DNA of 64,000 nucleotides from Rhizobium sp. WYJ-E13 (GCF_018987265.1 NZ_CP076854.1:1302001-1366000), one strand, 5' to 3'. Positions 45,892 through 56,866 are shown, counted from the stretch's first letter. The notes: generated from the letters alone by a model not told the origin. Numbers and translations are program-made.

Positions 45892-46901
45892 CACTCGGGA
45901 ACGGCGCGACGCGTCAGGAAATCCAGCATGCGGTTCTCATTCGCCCGAAGCCCCCGCAAGGGCTCGGTATTCCCCTCCTCCAGCGTCTCGTCTGTAGCCG
46001 AAAGTGCGATAATCTCCGGATGGATGTAGCTGGAGCGCGAGATCGCCGGCGTATTATGCAGGACTTCGGCCGCCGCTTCCGACATTTCCTTGACGGTCGG
46101 CCGTCGTCCTTCCGACACGGCACTTCGGACCGCATCGAAGGCGGCGAGCGAACCTGCCCATGTCCGGAAGGTCTTGGCAGAGATTGCAATACCCGAGATA
46201 TCAGCAAGATAGGCATTCAGCCGACCGGAATCGATCGGCTTCAGCGCGCCGGTCTCATCCTTCCAGACGAAGAGCTGCCTGCCTGGAAGGTCCGATATCT
46301 CCTCCAGGATTTTCTGCAGGCGTGGATGTTTAAGGCTGCGTTGTACGCGCTTGCCGCCCTTGGCGCGGAACTTCAGCTCTATACGGCCATCGACGATCTT
46401 CAGATGGCGCTTGAGCAGCGTCGTTGCACCATAGGTGCCGTTTTCCTTGACATAGGCCTGGTTGCCGACGCGCAGATGCGCTTCGTCCAGCAGTATCGTC
46501 AGCGCCGCAAGCACGCCGTTGATATCTTCCGCGCCGGTATCGAGATGATGCAGGACCGTTCGCCGGATCTTCGGGAGCGCCCGGCCGAACTCGATCAGCT
46601 GATAAAACTTGCCGGCACTTCGGAAAGATTGCCAATCCTTGTGGTAGCGGTACTGTTTGCGGCCACGCGCATCATAGCCCGTCGCCTGCAGATGACCGTT
46701 CTCGTCAATGCAGATCCACACATTTTCGTAGGCTGGTGGCAAGCCGAGCGCGCGGATGCGCGCCCGCTGGATTTCGTCGGCCAGTGTTTTCCCGTCCGGC
46801 AACGTATAGCTGAAGCCCTTGCCCTTTCGTCGTCTGCGAATACCCGGTTCGGTATCGCTGACATAGATCAGGCCAAGCTCGGTGATGACGTCGGCATTCA
46901 T
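45891..46901 (-). CDS. DNA topoisomerase IB (poxvirus-like)
   Basis: This 336-residue type IB topoisomerase relaxes supercoils through a 3'-phosphotyrosyl link. The small bacterial form lacks the eukaryotic linker. Recognisable parts are the N-terminal domain with GFSYTLPDGKTL and LPPAYENVWIC, the catalytic core RVGNQAYVKENGTYGATTLLKRH (Arg/Lys residues), FRTWAGSLAAFDAV and the nucleophile Tyr in SRSSYIHPEII near residue 290. Such enzymes are scattered in bacteria and frequent in rhizobia. It stands in the stress island beside glgX; its stop abuts the IS-duplicated terminator. Confidence 0.93.
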   Translation of the reverse strand: MNADVITELGLIYVSDTEPGIRRRRKGKGFSYTLPDGKTLADEIQRARIRALGLPPAYENVWICIDENGHLQATGYDARGRKQYRYHKDWQSFRSAGKFYQLIEFGRALPKIRRTVLHHLDTGAEDINGVLAALTILLDEAHLRVGNQAYVKENGTYGATTLLKRHLKIVDGRIELKFRAKGGKRVQRSLKHPRLQKILEEISDLPGRQLFVWKDETGALKPIDSGRLNAYLADISGIAISAKTFRTWAGSLAAFDAVRSAVSEGRRPTVKEMSEAAAEVLHNTPAISRSSYIHPEIIALSATDETLEEGNTEPLRGLRANENRMLDFLTRRAVPE

Positions 46902-46918
46902 TGCTTGTTATGAATCCG

Positions 46919-49075
<2,157 letters not shown>

Positions 49076-49106
49076 GACGCCCCCACTTGATGAATGGCAA
49101 GCGGGA

Positions 49107-49131
49107 AACGTCGTTGCAGTGCGAAAGTTCC
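49107..49131 (-). promoter_or_regulatory. EcfG-type promoter of glgX
   Basis: On the minus strand GGAAC (49131-49127), 16 bases, then CGTT (49110-49107), a perfect consensus match, 31 bases before the glgX ATG. The distance and sequence mirror the DUF2934 promoter. Confidence 0.8.
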
Positions 49132-49156
49132 GTATACTACGATCTTTCCGGCCCCA

Positions 49157-49951
49157 TCAGGGCATCAGCTGGCCACCATTGACCTCGATGATCTGACCCG
49201 TGATGTAGCCGGAAAGCGTCGGCGAGGCGAGGAAAAGATAGGCACCCACACAGTCCTCCGGCGTGCCGACGAAACCCATCGGGATCGATTTGCGCTGTAT
49301 TTCCATCTGCTCGTCATTCGTATAGCGCTCATGGAAGGGTGTCGCGATGACCCCAGGCGCAACTGCATTGACGCGGATCTTGTCGGCAACGAATTCCTTG
49401 GCATGGCCATGGGTCATCGTCGAGACGAAACCCTTGGACGCCGCATAGAGGATGGCGCCGTTGCCGCCGCCGTTGCGCGCTGCAATCGAAGTCGTGTTGA
49501 TGATGAAGCCGCCCTGCTTCTTCAGCCAGGGATGAGCAGCACGTGTAGCCGCCAGCACCGAGCGGGCATTGAGGTTCATGACCTTCTCATAATGCTCGTC
49601 GGTATATTCTGCGGTCGGCTTGCGGCCGAGCATGCCGCCGGCATTGTTGATGAGACCGTCCAGATGGCCGAAGGTCTTGGCCGTCTCTTCGACGACGCGT
49701 TCCGTTTCGCCCTCCTTCGATACGTCACCATGCACCAGATGCACCGTGCCGCCGGCAGCCTTGATTTCCTCGGCAAGCTTTTCGGCCGGTTCACGGCTTG
49801 AATTGTAGTGTACGCCGACCTTGGCGCCCTGCGCAGCAAAGGCGCGCGCAACGGCCGCACCGATGCCGGTGGAAGCGCCCGTAATCAGCACGGCCTTGCC
49901 GGCAAGATCGGGAATTTTGATGGATGCAAGCAATTGAGCAAGATCTGCCAT
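49157..49951 (-). CDS. SDR-family oxidoreductase (3-oxoacyl-reductase-like)
   Basis: This 264-residue short-chain dehydrogenase has GASTGIGAAVARAFAAQGAKV as the cofactor motif, NNAGGMLGR, SIAARNGGGNGAILYAASKGFV with the catalytic Ser, Tyr and Lys, and the C-terminal GYITGQIIEVNGGQLMP. ATG 49951 yields MADLAQLLASIKIPDLAGKAVLIT, with an N-terminal extension of about 20 residues before the fold. It lies downstream of pcaF in the same direction, 211 bases away, without sign of co-transcription. The interval 49952-50162 holds nothing I can name. Confidence 0.9.
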   Translation of the reverse strand: MADLAQLLASIKIPDLAGKAVLITGASTGIGAAVARAFAAQGAKVGVHYNSSREPAEKLAEEIKAAGGTVHLVHGDVSKEGETERVVEETAKTFGHLDGLINNAGGMLGRKPTAEYTDEHYEKVMNLNARSVLAATRAAHPWLKKQGGFIINTTSIAARNGGGNGAILYAASKGFVSTMTHGHAKEFVADKIRVNAVAPGVIATPFHERYTNDEQMEIQRKSIPMGFVGTPEDCVGAYLFLASPTLSGYITGQIIEVNGGQLMP

Positions 49952-50162
49952 GGCGACGATAGCCTCCCGAAAAACCAAGAACATAGGTGATGACGTGATA
50001 TGCACCAGTCTTAGCAGGGGAGATTGGCGAAGGGCAATGCACGAAAGAGCGAGATCGGTACGATTGCGGTACCAGTGCCGCCGTTGACACATGACCGGCA
50101 GGCCGTAGTCTCGGCCCGACGCAGCGCAATCAGGATGCAGTCGATCGTCGAATAGGCCGCTC

Positions 50163-51365
50163 TCAGACCCGTTCGAGCGCCACAGCAATCCCCTGGCCGA
50201 CGCCGATGCACATTGTCGACAGCGAATAGCGACCGCCGGTTTCAACAAGCTCCAGTGCCGCGGTGCCGGTGATGCGGGCACCCGACATGCCGAGCGGATG
50301 GCCGAGCGCGATTGCGCCGCCATTGCGGTTTACGCGCTGATCGTCATCGGCAATGCCGAGTTCGCGCAGAACAGCAAGTCCCTGGCTGGCGAAGGCCTCG
50401 TTGAGCTCGATCACATCGAACTGTTCCTGCTTCATGGCAAGCCGCGCCATCAGCTTGCGGGAAGCCGGGACAGGTCCAATGCCCATGACGCGCGGCGGGA
50501 CGGCCCCGGCCGCACCGCCGAGAATACGTGCAATCGGCGTCAGGCCGTATTTTTTGGCAGCCGCTTCCGACGCGATGATGAGGGCAGCCGCTCCGTCATT
50601 GACGCCCGAGGCATTACCGGCTGTCACCGTACCGCCCTGACGGAAAGGTGTCGGCAGCTTGGCGAGCGCTTCCATGCTGGTCGCACGTGGATGTTCGTCT
50701 TTCTCGACGATGATAGGATCGCCCTTGCGTTGGGGGATGGTCACCGACGTGATTTCCTTGGCCAGTCTGCCGCTTGCCTGAGAGGCCGCAGCCTTCGCCT
50801 GCGAACGCACGGCAAAGGCGTCCTGGTCCTCACGGCTGACCTTGTAATCCTCGGCAACGTTCTCACCTGTTTCCGGCATGGAATCGACGCCGTACTGCTT
50901 CTTCATCAGCGGATTGACGAAACGCCAGCCGATCGTCGTGTCATGGATTTCGGCAGCACGCGAAAAAGCAGTATCCGCCTTCGGCATCACGAAAGGCGCG
51001 CGCGACATGCTTTCCACGCCGCCGGCGATCATCAGTTCGGCCTCGCCTGATCGGACGGCGCGCGCTGCGGTAATGACGGCGTCCATGCCCGATCCGCAGA
51101 GCCGGTTGATCGTCGTGCCCGGCACAGAGACCGGCAGGCCGGCGAGCAGCAGCGACATGCGCGCGACGTTTCTGTTGTCCTCGCCCGCCTGATTGGCGCA
51201 GCCGAAGATCACGTCATCGACGGCCTGCCAATCGACGGACGCATTCTTCGCCATCAGCGCCTTTAGCGGAATGGCGCCGAGATCGTCGGCACGCACGGAG
51301 GAGAGCGAGCCGCCATAACGGCCGATCGGCGTGCGGATATAATCGCAGATAAAGGCTTCGGTCAT
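50163..51365 (-). CDS. pcaF: 3-oxoadipyl-CoA thiolase PcaF
   Basis: This 400-residue thiolase performs the last beta-ketoadipate step: 3-oxoadipyl-CoA plus CoA to succinyl-CoA and acetyl-CoA. The acylated Cys is in NRLCGSGMDAVITAARAV, the catalytic His in GGAIALGHPLGMSGAR, and the proton-donor Cys in STMCIGVGQGIA. The opening AFICDYIRTPIGRYGG is typical of PcaF. ATG 51365 begins this motif; a longer frame to 51404 overlaps pcaJ. It follows pcaJ by ten bases. Confidence 0.95.
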   Translation of the reverse strand: MTEAFICDYIRTPIGRYGGSLSSVRADDLGAIPLKALMAKNASVDWQAVDDVIFGCANQAGEDNRNVARMSLLLAGLPVSVPGTTINRLCGSGMDAVITAARAVRSGEAELMIAGGVESMSRAPFVMPKADTAFSRAAEIHDTTIGWRFVNPLMKKQYGVDSMPETGENVAEDYKVSREDQDAFAVRSQAKAAASQASGRLAKEITSVTIPQRKGDPIIVEKDEHPRATSMEALAKLPTPFRQGGTVTAGNASGVNDGAAALIIASEAAAKKYGLTPIARILGGAAGAVPPRVMGIGPVPASRKLMARLAMKQEQFDVIELNEAFASQGLAVLRELGIADDDQRVNRNGGAIALGHPLGMSGARITGTAALELVETGGRYSLSTMCIGVGQGIAVALERV

Positions 51366-51375
51366 GGACTTGTCC

Positions 51376-52065
51376 TCAAAGTTCGGGAACGACGAGGTCG
51401 CCAACCGGCCCCTCGATATGAAGCTGCGCGCCGGTCATGGCCTGCAGTTCTTCGACGGACATCCCGGCAAGCTTCTCGCGCAGCACGAAACGCCCGTCCT
51501 CGATGTCGATGACTGCGTGGCTCGTATAGATGCGGGTGATGCAAGCCACTCCCGTCAGCGGGAAGCTGCATTTATCGACCAGCTTCGGCTCGCCGTTCTT
51601 GGTGACATGCTCGGTGATGACGCAGACCTGTTTGGCGCCGTGCACCAGATCCATCGCACCACCGACCGCCGGCACGCCCTTGGCGCCGACGCGCCAGTTG
51701 GCGAGATCGCCGTTCTGGGCAACCTGATAGGCACCGAGGATCGCGACATCGAGATGACCGCCGCGTACCATGGCAAAACTGTCTGCGTGGTGGAAGAAAG
51801 CCGCACCCGGCTTCAGCGTCACCGCCTTCTTGCCGGCATTGATGAGATCCCAGTCCTCCTCACCTGAAGGCGGCGCCTCGCCGAAATTGAGGATGCCGTT
51901 TTCCGTGTGGAAGATCGCCTGTCGGCCCGGCGGCTGATAGCGCGCAACCATCTCCGGAAAGCCGATGCCGAGGTTCACATAGGCACCGTCGGCGATGTCC
52001 TGCGCTGCCCGCCAGGCGATCTGTGCGTTGGAGAGCTTGATATCTTCTCTGGTGTCGACGGTCAT
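51376..52065 (-). CDS. pcaJ: 3-oxoadipate CoA-transferase subunit B (PcaJ)
   Basis: This 229-residue beta subunit of succinyl-CoA:3-oxoadipate CoA-transferase carries the catalytic Glu in FHTENGILNFGEAP and the structural GIGFPEMVARY loop near residue 33. The C-terminal half has LTGVACITRIYTSHAVIDIEDG, usual for family I CoA-transferases. ATG 52065 overlaps the pcaI stop (ATGA), giving coupled synthesis of the two subunits. Confidence 0.95.
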   Translation of the reverse strand: MTVDTREDIKLSNAQIAWRAAQDIADGAYVNLGIGFPEMVARYQPPGRQAIFHTENGILNFGEAPPSGEEDWDLINAGKKAVTLKPGAAFFHHADSFAMVRGGHLDVAILGAYQVAQNGDLANWRVGAKGVPAVGGAMDLVHGAKQVCVITEHVTKNGEPKLVDKCSFPLTGVACITRIYTSHAVIDIEDGRFVLREKLAGMSVEELQAMTGAQLHIEGPVGDLVVPEL

Positions 52066-52769
52066 ATGTAGGCCACCCCGGCTCGAATAAGCTCTTCTTC
52101 CTGTTGCGGATTGGCGATCTCGACGACGCGATCGACGAAGATGCCGGGTGTGACGACATGTTCGGGATCGATGCCACCGGCCGGCACGATCGTCGAGACC
52201 TGCGCGATCGTCTTGGCAGCTGCCATGCACATCAATGGGTTAAAGTTGCGGCCGGCCTTGTTGTAGGTGAGGTTGCCGTGGACATCACCGACCTGCGCCT
52301 TGACGATCGCGAAGTCGGCCTTCAGCCAGCGTTCCTGCACGTAGTGGCGGCCATCGAATTCGGCGATGGCCTTGCCTTCGGCAAGCTCGGTCCCGTAACC
52401 CGTCGGCGTATAGAAGGCCGGGATGCCGGCTCCGCCGGCGCGGATTCGTTCGGCGAGCGTGCCCTGCGGCACCAGCTCCAGTTCGATTTGCCCTGCAAGA
52501 TACCTGTCGGTGAAGGCACGTGGATCGGACGAGCGCGGGAAGGAGCAGACCATCTTCCTGACCATGCCGGCATCGATCATTGCGGCGATGCCGATGCGGC
52601 CATTGCCGGCATTGTTGTTGATGACCGTGAGATTTTTCGGCCCTTTGTCGATCAGGGCGTGAATGAGCTCGATCGGCGCACCCGAGCCACCGAAGCCACC
52701 GATCATCACGGTGGCGCCATCGCCGATTTCGGAGACGGCATCCGCCGCCCTCCCGATTGTCTTGTCCAT
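52062..52769 (-). CDS. pcaI: 3-oxoadipate CoA-transferase subunit A (PcaI)
   Basis: This 235-residue alpha subunit has the CoA-binding GGFGGSGAPIELIHAL (about residues 23-38) and NNNAGNGRIG. It also has IPAFYTPTGYGTELAEGK and the ALKxxxAD-like FAIVKAQVGDVHGNLTY segment. It is the first gene of pcaIJF. ATG 52769 is preceded by a purine-rich AAGGAGAG. The promoter region holds a perfect inverted repeat at 52853-52891, probably the PcaR site. Confidence 0.95.
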   Translation of the reverse strand: MDKTIGRAADAVSEIGDGATVMIGGFGGSGAPIELIHALIDKGPKNLTVINNNAGNGRIGIAAMIDAGMVRKMVCSFPRSSDPRAFTDRYLAGQIELELVPQGTLAERIRAGGAGIPAFYTPTGYGTELAEGKAIAEFDGRHYVQERWLKADFAIVKAQVGDVHGNLTYNKAGRNFNPLMCMAAAKTIAQVSTIVPAGGIDPEHVVTPGIFVDRVVEIANPQQEEELIRAGVAYI

Positions 52770-52852
52770 GCTGGATCTCTCCTTGCCGGCTGGGGCTTCC
52801 TCGTGCCCCAATGAGCAAGGCATAAAGCGAGAGCCACCCGGACGGCAAGAAT

Positions 52853-52891
52853 TTTGTGCGTTATTTTATATTTGTTTACATACCGCACAAA
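52853..52891. promoter_or_regulatory. candidate PcaR (IclR) operator upstream of pcaIJF
   Basis: TTTGTGCG (52853-52860) and CGCACAAA (52884-52891) form a perfect 8-bp inverted repeat across an AT-rich 23-base centre, 84-122 bases upstream of pcaI. IclR-type activators such as PcaR act at sites of this kind, and a related CCGCACAA lies upstream of pcaR near 55979. Between here and 53154 no gene is convincing. Confidence 0.6.
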
Positions 52892-53154
52892 TGAGCCTAT
52901 GTTCGAATGCGCAGTATTGGTGAAAATTGATCAAATGGAACGGGCGGAAGAAATGGCAAAAACCTTGGCAGCGAAGCGGAAGCAAGCTGTAGGAGGTCTC
53001 CGGTGCGCTTGCCCAGGTAACTGGAGGCTAGACAGCGGTCAGACGAGAGTGCCCTTCATCCAAGTCTTTCGCTATTTCAGTGTTGCATTTCCGCACTCGA
53101 CTCATGGAGCGCTCAATGGTTCAATTTCCGCGGCTGGGAGGGGAGTAGGCAGCG

Positions 53155-53283
53155 ATGTATTACGAATGGGACGAGGCCAAGGCACGCAGGCGCTACCTGA
53201 TCAAGTTCGCGTCCGTATGGTTGGCGGCTATTGCTCTCGGATTTCTCCCAGTTTGGTGGTTGGTGCAGGAAACCACATTCTAA
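53155..53283 (+). CDS. small membrane protein
   Basis: This 42-residue ORF has a charged N-terminus (MYYEWDEAKARRRYLIKF) followed by one membrane helix (SVWLAAIALGFLPVWWLV) and a short tail. GGGAGGGGAG lies eight or so bases upstream of the ATG, a strong ribosome binding site. There is no known family. It is probably real given the positive-inside-like layout; function unknown. The stretch 53284-53522 holds nothing I recognise. Confidence 0.5.
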   Translation: MYYEWDEAKARRRYLIKFASVWLAAIALGFLPVWWLVQETTF

Positions 53284-53522
53284 CCTGCCGTTGATACAAC
53301 CGCACGGCAAATTCATTACCGCAGCTACCTACGATCCGCAGCCTCGATCAGGCTTGGAGGATGCCTCGTAGCACTTTTGGCAGCGAGAACGTTGTCTTCG
53401 GATATAGCGTACCGACAAAGGGGGATCGGAAAGCGCCGACACCGGTACCTCGTTTTGCCGAATTGCGGTTCCCTCGGATTGACTGTTTCATGCCAATAAT
53501 GTGCACCTCCCGTGAGGCGGTT

Positions 53523-53750
53523 ATGGCCCATCACAGCATGCAAACCGAAGACGAAACCTGGTCCGTTATTGACGAAGAGACGCAGATCGTGGCGAATCTC
53601 GACGGCGTCGAACTGTCAGGCATGCCCCGTCACGAGGCCAGCCAGATGCTTAAAATCCTGGACGCCATTGATAGCATTCGCCGCTCGGCTATTTGCGCCT
53701 CCCATGAACTCGCCAAATCCCGAAAGCCGAGGACCCGTCCACGCGGCTAA
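53523..53750 (+). CDS. hypothetical protein
   Basis: This 75-residue ORF starts MAHHSMQTEDETWSVIDEETQIVANLDGVELSGM, then PRHEASQMLKILDAIDSIRRSA, an amphipathic helix, and a basic tail KSRKPRTRPRG. The frame is open further upstream to 53361, but that part looks non-coding. It is compact and acidic-then-basic, and I recognise no family. The 355 bases after it (53751-54105) contain no gene or structure that I can support. Confidence 0.5.
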   Translation: MAHHSMQTEDETWSVIDEETQIVANLDGVELSGMPRHEASQMLKILDAIDSIRRSAICASHELAKSRKPRTRPRG

Positions 53751-54105
53751 CAAGAGCGCGTATTGTGCGCAATCCCGCTGGCTTTGTCTTTCTTGGGCAT
53801 CGGATCATTCGCAAGTGAGGGGCGCACGGACGCATGTCCGCCGTAATGACGATACCCAAGGAAAGGGTCAGCTGAAAGGTGTCCGTACGGTTCGGGGAGG
53901 AGAAACGCACCTGCACTTCTCACTCCACTTCCAATGGCGCACAGCTTCATTTTACACCTTCCCGGCGAAAATCTCAAATGCCCAATAACGCGATCCCGGT
54001 GTAGACGGGGGAACAGCAGAAAAGAAAGCGCTCAAGAAAATGCCGGACACGCTTGCCATGTGAAGCCCATGGTTCGGCTGTTTTCACCGCTTTGCACTGT
54101 CAGGC

Positions 54106-54360
54106 TTAACGTCCTTTGCTTTCCCGCGATGCCGGCAGTGTCGTGCTTTCCCAATGCCACTCCACATTTCCGGGTACAAATCCGAGCTTTAGGTTCCTTC
54201 GACCAATAATTCGACGGCTTCCGGTGTTCGGCGCAAGATGGTCGATATCTGTCAGGAACGCGTCAAAACTGTCGCGCCAGCGTGGATCGATGTGGTGATC
54301 GGACGCAAGCATGCGTCGATACTGTTCCCGCAGGAACTTGTGCTTATGGGTTTTTGGCAT
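54106..54360 (-). CDS. small HNH-like/homing-endonuclease-associated-type protein
   Basis: This 84-residue basic protein has the core RWRDSFDAFLTDIDHLAP, followed by RRIIGRRNLKLGFVPGNVEWHW. It resembles the RW..SFE.FL..MG.RP....SL.RiDn.G.Y.PgN.RW module seen in phage and plasmid HNH/AP2-associated proteins. The characteristic Asp-Asn of that module is altered here (GRRNLKLGFVPGN). It may bind DNA; nuclease activity is doubtful. ATG 54360 is a choice, as the frame extends to 54453. Confidence 0.5.
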   Translation of the reverse strand: MPKTHKHKFLREQYRRMLASDHHIDPRWRDSFDAFLTDIDHLAPNTGSRRIIGRRNLKLGFVPGNVEWHWESTTLPASRESKGR

Positions 54361-54459
54361 GGTGCTCGAGTGGGAATGCTGGGGTGTCGGAGCGATAGTG
54401 AGCGGGCCGTATAATTTGACTTTGCATTCGTTGTAAAGGCCTCTTGTCGGCAAAGCAGA

Positions 54460-54939
54460 TTAACCATTACGTTCATCCGGCTCGTTGCGAGTGGCAGAAC
54501 CCGGACGCGAAGCGACATAGGCGGCGCAGGCCAGGATCAGCGCACCGACAATGATTACGAGCGGGACAGATGGCTTGGAGGTAACGAGGAATATTGCGTA
54601 TCCCGCCGCCATCCCCATCAAGGCTAAGCTCTTGGACTTCCGGGAAATCGCGCCACTCTCGCGCCAGTCACGCAGCGGGCCGCCAAATCGACTGTTCATC
54701 AGATAGGCCTCCAGGCGCGGAGATGACCGGCTGAAGAACCATGCGGCCAGGATCAGGAAGATCGTCGTCGGCATGAGCGGCAGAATGGCGCCGACAATTC
54801 CAAGGCCAACCATCAACAGACCAAGGCAAAGGTAGACAGCCCGTCGGAACGAAGGGCGCGATGGACCTGGCGTAGCACTCAATTCACACACTCCTGTCGG
54901 GTCGTCAGACCCCGAAATAATCGAAGCCCTGTTCGCCAT
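54460..54939 (-). CDS. DUF454 (YbaN-family) inner-membrane protein
   Basis: This 159-residue protein has the DUF454 signature VYLCLGLLMVGLGIVGAILPLMPTTIFLILAAWFFSRSSPRLEAYLM in residues 34-80, covering two membrane helices. A third and fourth lie at ALMGMAAGYAIFLVT and PLVIIVGALILACAAYVA. The DW.....I....K motif between them is present (DWRESGAISRKSKSLAL). Function is unknown for the family; in other bacteria it is linked to haem-uptake genes, but no such gene is nearby. The first 30 residues are polar. Confidence 0.9.
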   Translation of the reverse strand: MANRASIISGSDDPTGVCELSATPGPSRPSFRRAVYLCLGLLMVGLGIVGAILPLMPTTIFLILAAWFFSRSSPRLEAYLMNSRFGGPLRDWRESGAISRKSKSLALMGMAAGYAIFLVTSKPSVPLVIIVGALILACAAYVASRPGSATRNEPDERNG

Positions 54940-55055
54940 CCATTCGCGGAAGCATCAATTTAGGCGTCGACGGTTGCCCAGCTGACGCGTAAGTTCGCCG
55001 AACCACACGACCACCTTGCGCAACACATTCCAAACATCTGAGCGGAACCTCTACC

Positions 55056-55967
55056 ATGACGACCCACGATTTCGTCGCGACTGCCTTTTACAACGTTATC
55101 GGCACCTTGCCTCCTGCTTTGAAAATCATGAGCGGCGATACGGTCGTAACCCGCACGCTCGATGCAGGGGGCCACGACGAGAATGAGGTCCAGCGGGCGC
55201 ATGGTCCAAATCCTATGAATGGGCCGATCTTGGTTGAAGGTGCCGAACCCGGAGATGCCCTCAAGGTCGAGATTATGGACATGAAACCGACGCGGGACAT
55301 GGGCTTCACTCGCAGTGTGCTGGCGGCAAATGTCATCGACCCCGAGGCGGCTCGCGATCTTCCGAGATCCGAAAAGACGTTGTGGGACATCGACCGGCAA
55401 GCCATGACGGTGAAGCTGAAGGAGCAGGTTGCCGGCATCGAAGACCTCGTCCTACCGCTATCGCCGATGATCGGATGTTTCGGCGTTGCGCCGAGCCACG
55501 GCCAGGCGATCTCAACGGCGACCAGCGGCGCGTATGGTGGAAACATGGACTATCGCTTGCTCGGTCCAGGCGCGACGATCTGGTTTCCGGTCTTTGCCCC
55601 CGGCGCGTTGTTCTTTCTCGGCGATTGCCATGCGGTCCAGGGTGACGGCGAAATCGTCGGCACCGGCGTCGAAACGACATTCGAGGTCACGGTCCGGCTG
55701 ACCGTAGAAAAGGCAAGGTCAATGTCCTGGCCGAGAGCCGAGATTGCCGATGACATCATCACCATCGGCAACGCGAGACCGCTGGATCAGGCTCTGCAGC
55801 ATGCGACGACCGAGATGCTGAACGTGCTCGTAGCGGACTACCGTCTGACGAAGGTGGCGGCCAGCCATCTGCTCGGCCAGGTGGTCCGCTACGATATCGG
55901 CAACGTCTTCGATCCCGCCTATACGGTCGCCTGCCGGGTTGCGAAGAAATGGCTTCCGGCGCGCTGA
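55056..55967 (+). CDS. acetamidase/formamidase family protein
   Basis: This 303-residue FmdA/AmdA-type hydrolase would release ammonia from formamide, acetamide or a similar short amide. Family motifs include GHDENEVQRAHGPNPMNGPILVEGAEPGDAL, LPLSPMIGCFGVAPS with the conserved Cys, and YGGNMDYRLLGPGATIWFPVFAPGALFFLGDCHAVQGDGE with metal-site Asp and His. ATG 55056 follows a purine-rich GAGCGGAA. It lies between the pcaIJF operon and pcaR but belongs to no recognisable pca function, and may be an insertion into that locus. Confidence 0.92.
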   Translation: MTTHDFVATAFYNVIGTLPPALKIMSGDTVVTRTLDAGGHDENEVQRAHGPNPMNGPILVEGAEPGDALKVEIMDMKPTRDMGFTRSVLAANVIDPEAARDLPRSEKTLWDIDRQAMTVKLKEQVAGIEDLVLPLSPMIGCFGVAPSHGQAISTATSGAYGGNMDYRLLGPGATIWFPVFAPGALFFLGDCHAVQGDGEIVGTGVETTFEVTVRLTVEKARSMSWPRAEIADDIITIGNARPLDQALQHATTEMLNVLVADYRLTKVAASHLLGQVVRYDIGNVFDPAYTVACRVAKKWLPAR

Positions 55968-56064
55968 GCAATTGCCGGCCGCACAAGGGCTGCGATCGGG
56001 ACCTCACCCATCATCGATCCGACAACAGAACTTCTGAGCCACTATCAAGGAGCCACACAAGTCC

Positions 56065-56820
56065 ATGCGCGAAAGCGATTTCGTCAGCGGCTTTGCCCGC
56101 GGCCTCAAGGTGATCGAAGCTTTCGGTGAATTGCATCGCCGCCTATCCATCACCGATGCGGCGAAGCGCACCGGCCTCGACCGCGCCACAGTGCGCCGCT
56201 CGCTGCTGACGCTCGCCGAACTCGGCTACGCCGATTACGATGGCAAGTTCTTCACGCTGACACCGAAGATCTTGCGGCTCGGGCATGCCTATCTGGAGGC
56301 GACACCGCTACCGGTGCTCATTCAACCGCATCTCGATGCCCTCTCAGAGAAGGCGGGCCAGAGCGCATCCGCTTCGGTGCTCGACGGCAGCGAGATCGTC
56401 TATATCGCCCGCGCCTCGCAGCGTCGCGTCATGTCGATCAACTTGACGCCGGGCAGCCGACTTCCCGCCTATTGCGCCTCGATGGGCCGCGTGCTGCTTG
56501 CCGCCCTCCCTGAAGCCGAGGCACGGACGGTTCTTTCGCGAAGCGAGCTGAAGGCGAACACGCCGAACACGAAGACCGATCCTGGGGAACTGATGGCCGA
56601 GTTCCGCAAGGTTCGCGCACAGGGCTATGCTCTCATCGACCAGGAGCTTGAAATCGGCCTCTGCTCCATCGCCGTACCGGTCGAGAACGATCGCGGTCAG
56701 ACCGTAGCCGCGATCAATATCGGCGCACCGGCCGCCCATGTGCCGGCGGCCGAGATGGTCGCGCGCTACCTGCCGCTACTCAAGGAAACGCAAACGACAC
56801 TGCGCACCGTGCTGCGCTAA
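56065..56820 (+). CDS. pcaR: IclR-family activator of beta-ketoadipate genes (PcaR)
   Basis: This 251-residue regulator has an IclR winged helix in residues 5-65 (FVSGFARGLKVIEAFGELHRRLSITDAAKRTGLDRATVRRSLLTLAELGYAD) and an effector domain with SVLDGSEIVYIARASQRRVMSINLTPGSRLPAYCASMGRVLLA, the PcaU/PcaR/PobR subfamily signature. It likely responds to 3-oxoadipate and activates pcaIJF, whose promoter has a CGCACAAA inverted repeat. Here it stands 3.3 kb from pcaI, separated by unrelated genes. Confidence 0.9.
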   Translation: MRESDFVSGFARGLKVIEAFGELHRRLSITDAAKRTGLDRATVRRSLLTLAELGYADYDGKFFTLTPKILRLGHAYLEATPLPVLIQPHLDALSEKAGQSASASVLDGSEIVYIARASQRRVMSINLTPGSRLPAYCASMGRVLLAALPEAEARTVLSRSELKANTPNTKTDPGELMAEFRKVRAQGYALIDQELEIGLCSIAVPVENDRGQTVAAINIGAPAAHVPAAEMVARYLPLLKETQTTLRTVLR

Positions 56821-56821
56821 A

Positions 56822-56866
56822 GCATGTCGCGCAAAAGTGCGCAGCAGTTTCGCGATAATGACATGC
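56822..56866. repeat. palindromic intergenic repeat (rhizobial type)
   Basis: GCATGTC (56822-56828) and GACATGC (56860-56866) bracket a 45-bp imperfect palindrome whose inner part (CGCGCAAAAGTG, GTTTCGCG) also pairs. The sequence matches my recollection of a high-copy rhizobial intergenic palindrome. It starts two bases after the pcaR stop and may act as its terminator or stabiliser. Confidence 0.6.

Noticed and set aside
52854..53294. 146-codon plus-strand frame upstream of pcaI
   Set aside because: Its first part overlaps the inverted-repeat operator and its last part is the wrong frame of the small membrane ORF at 53155.
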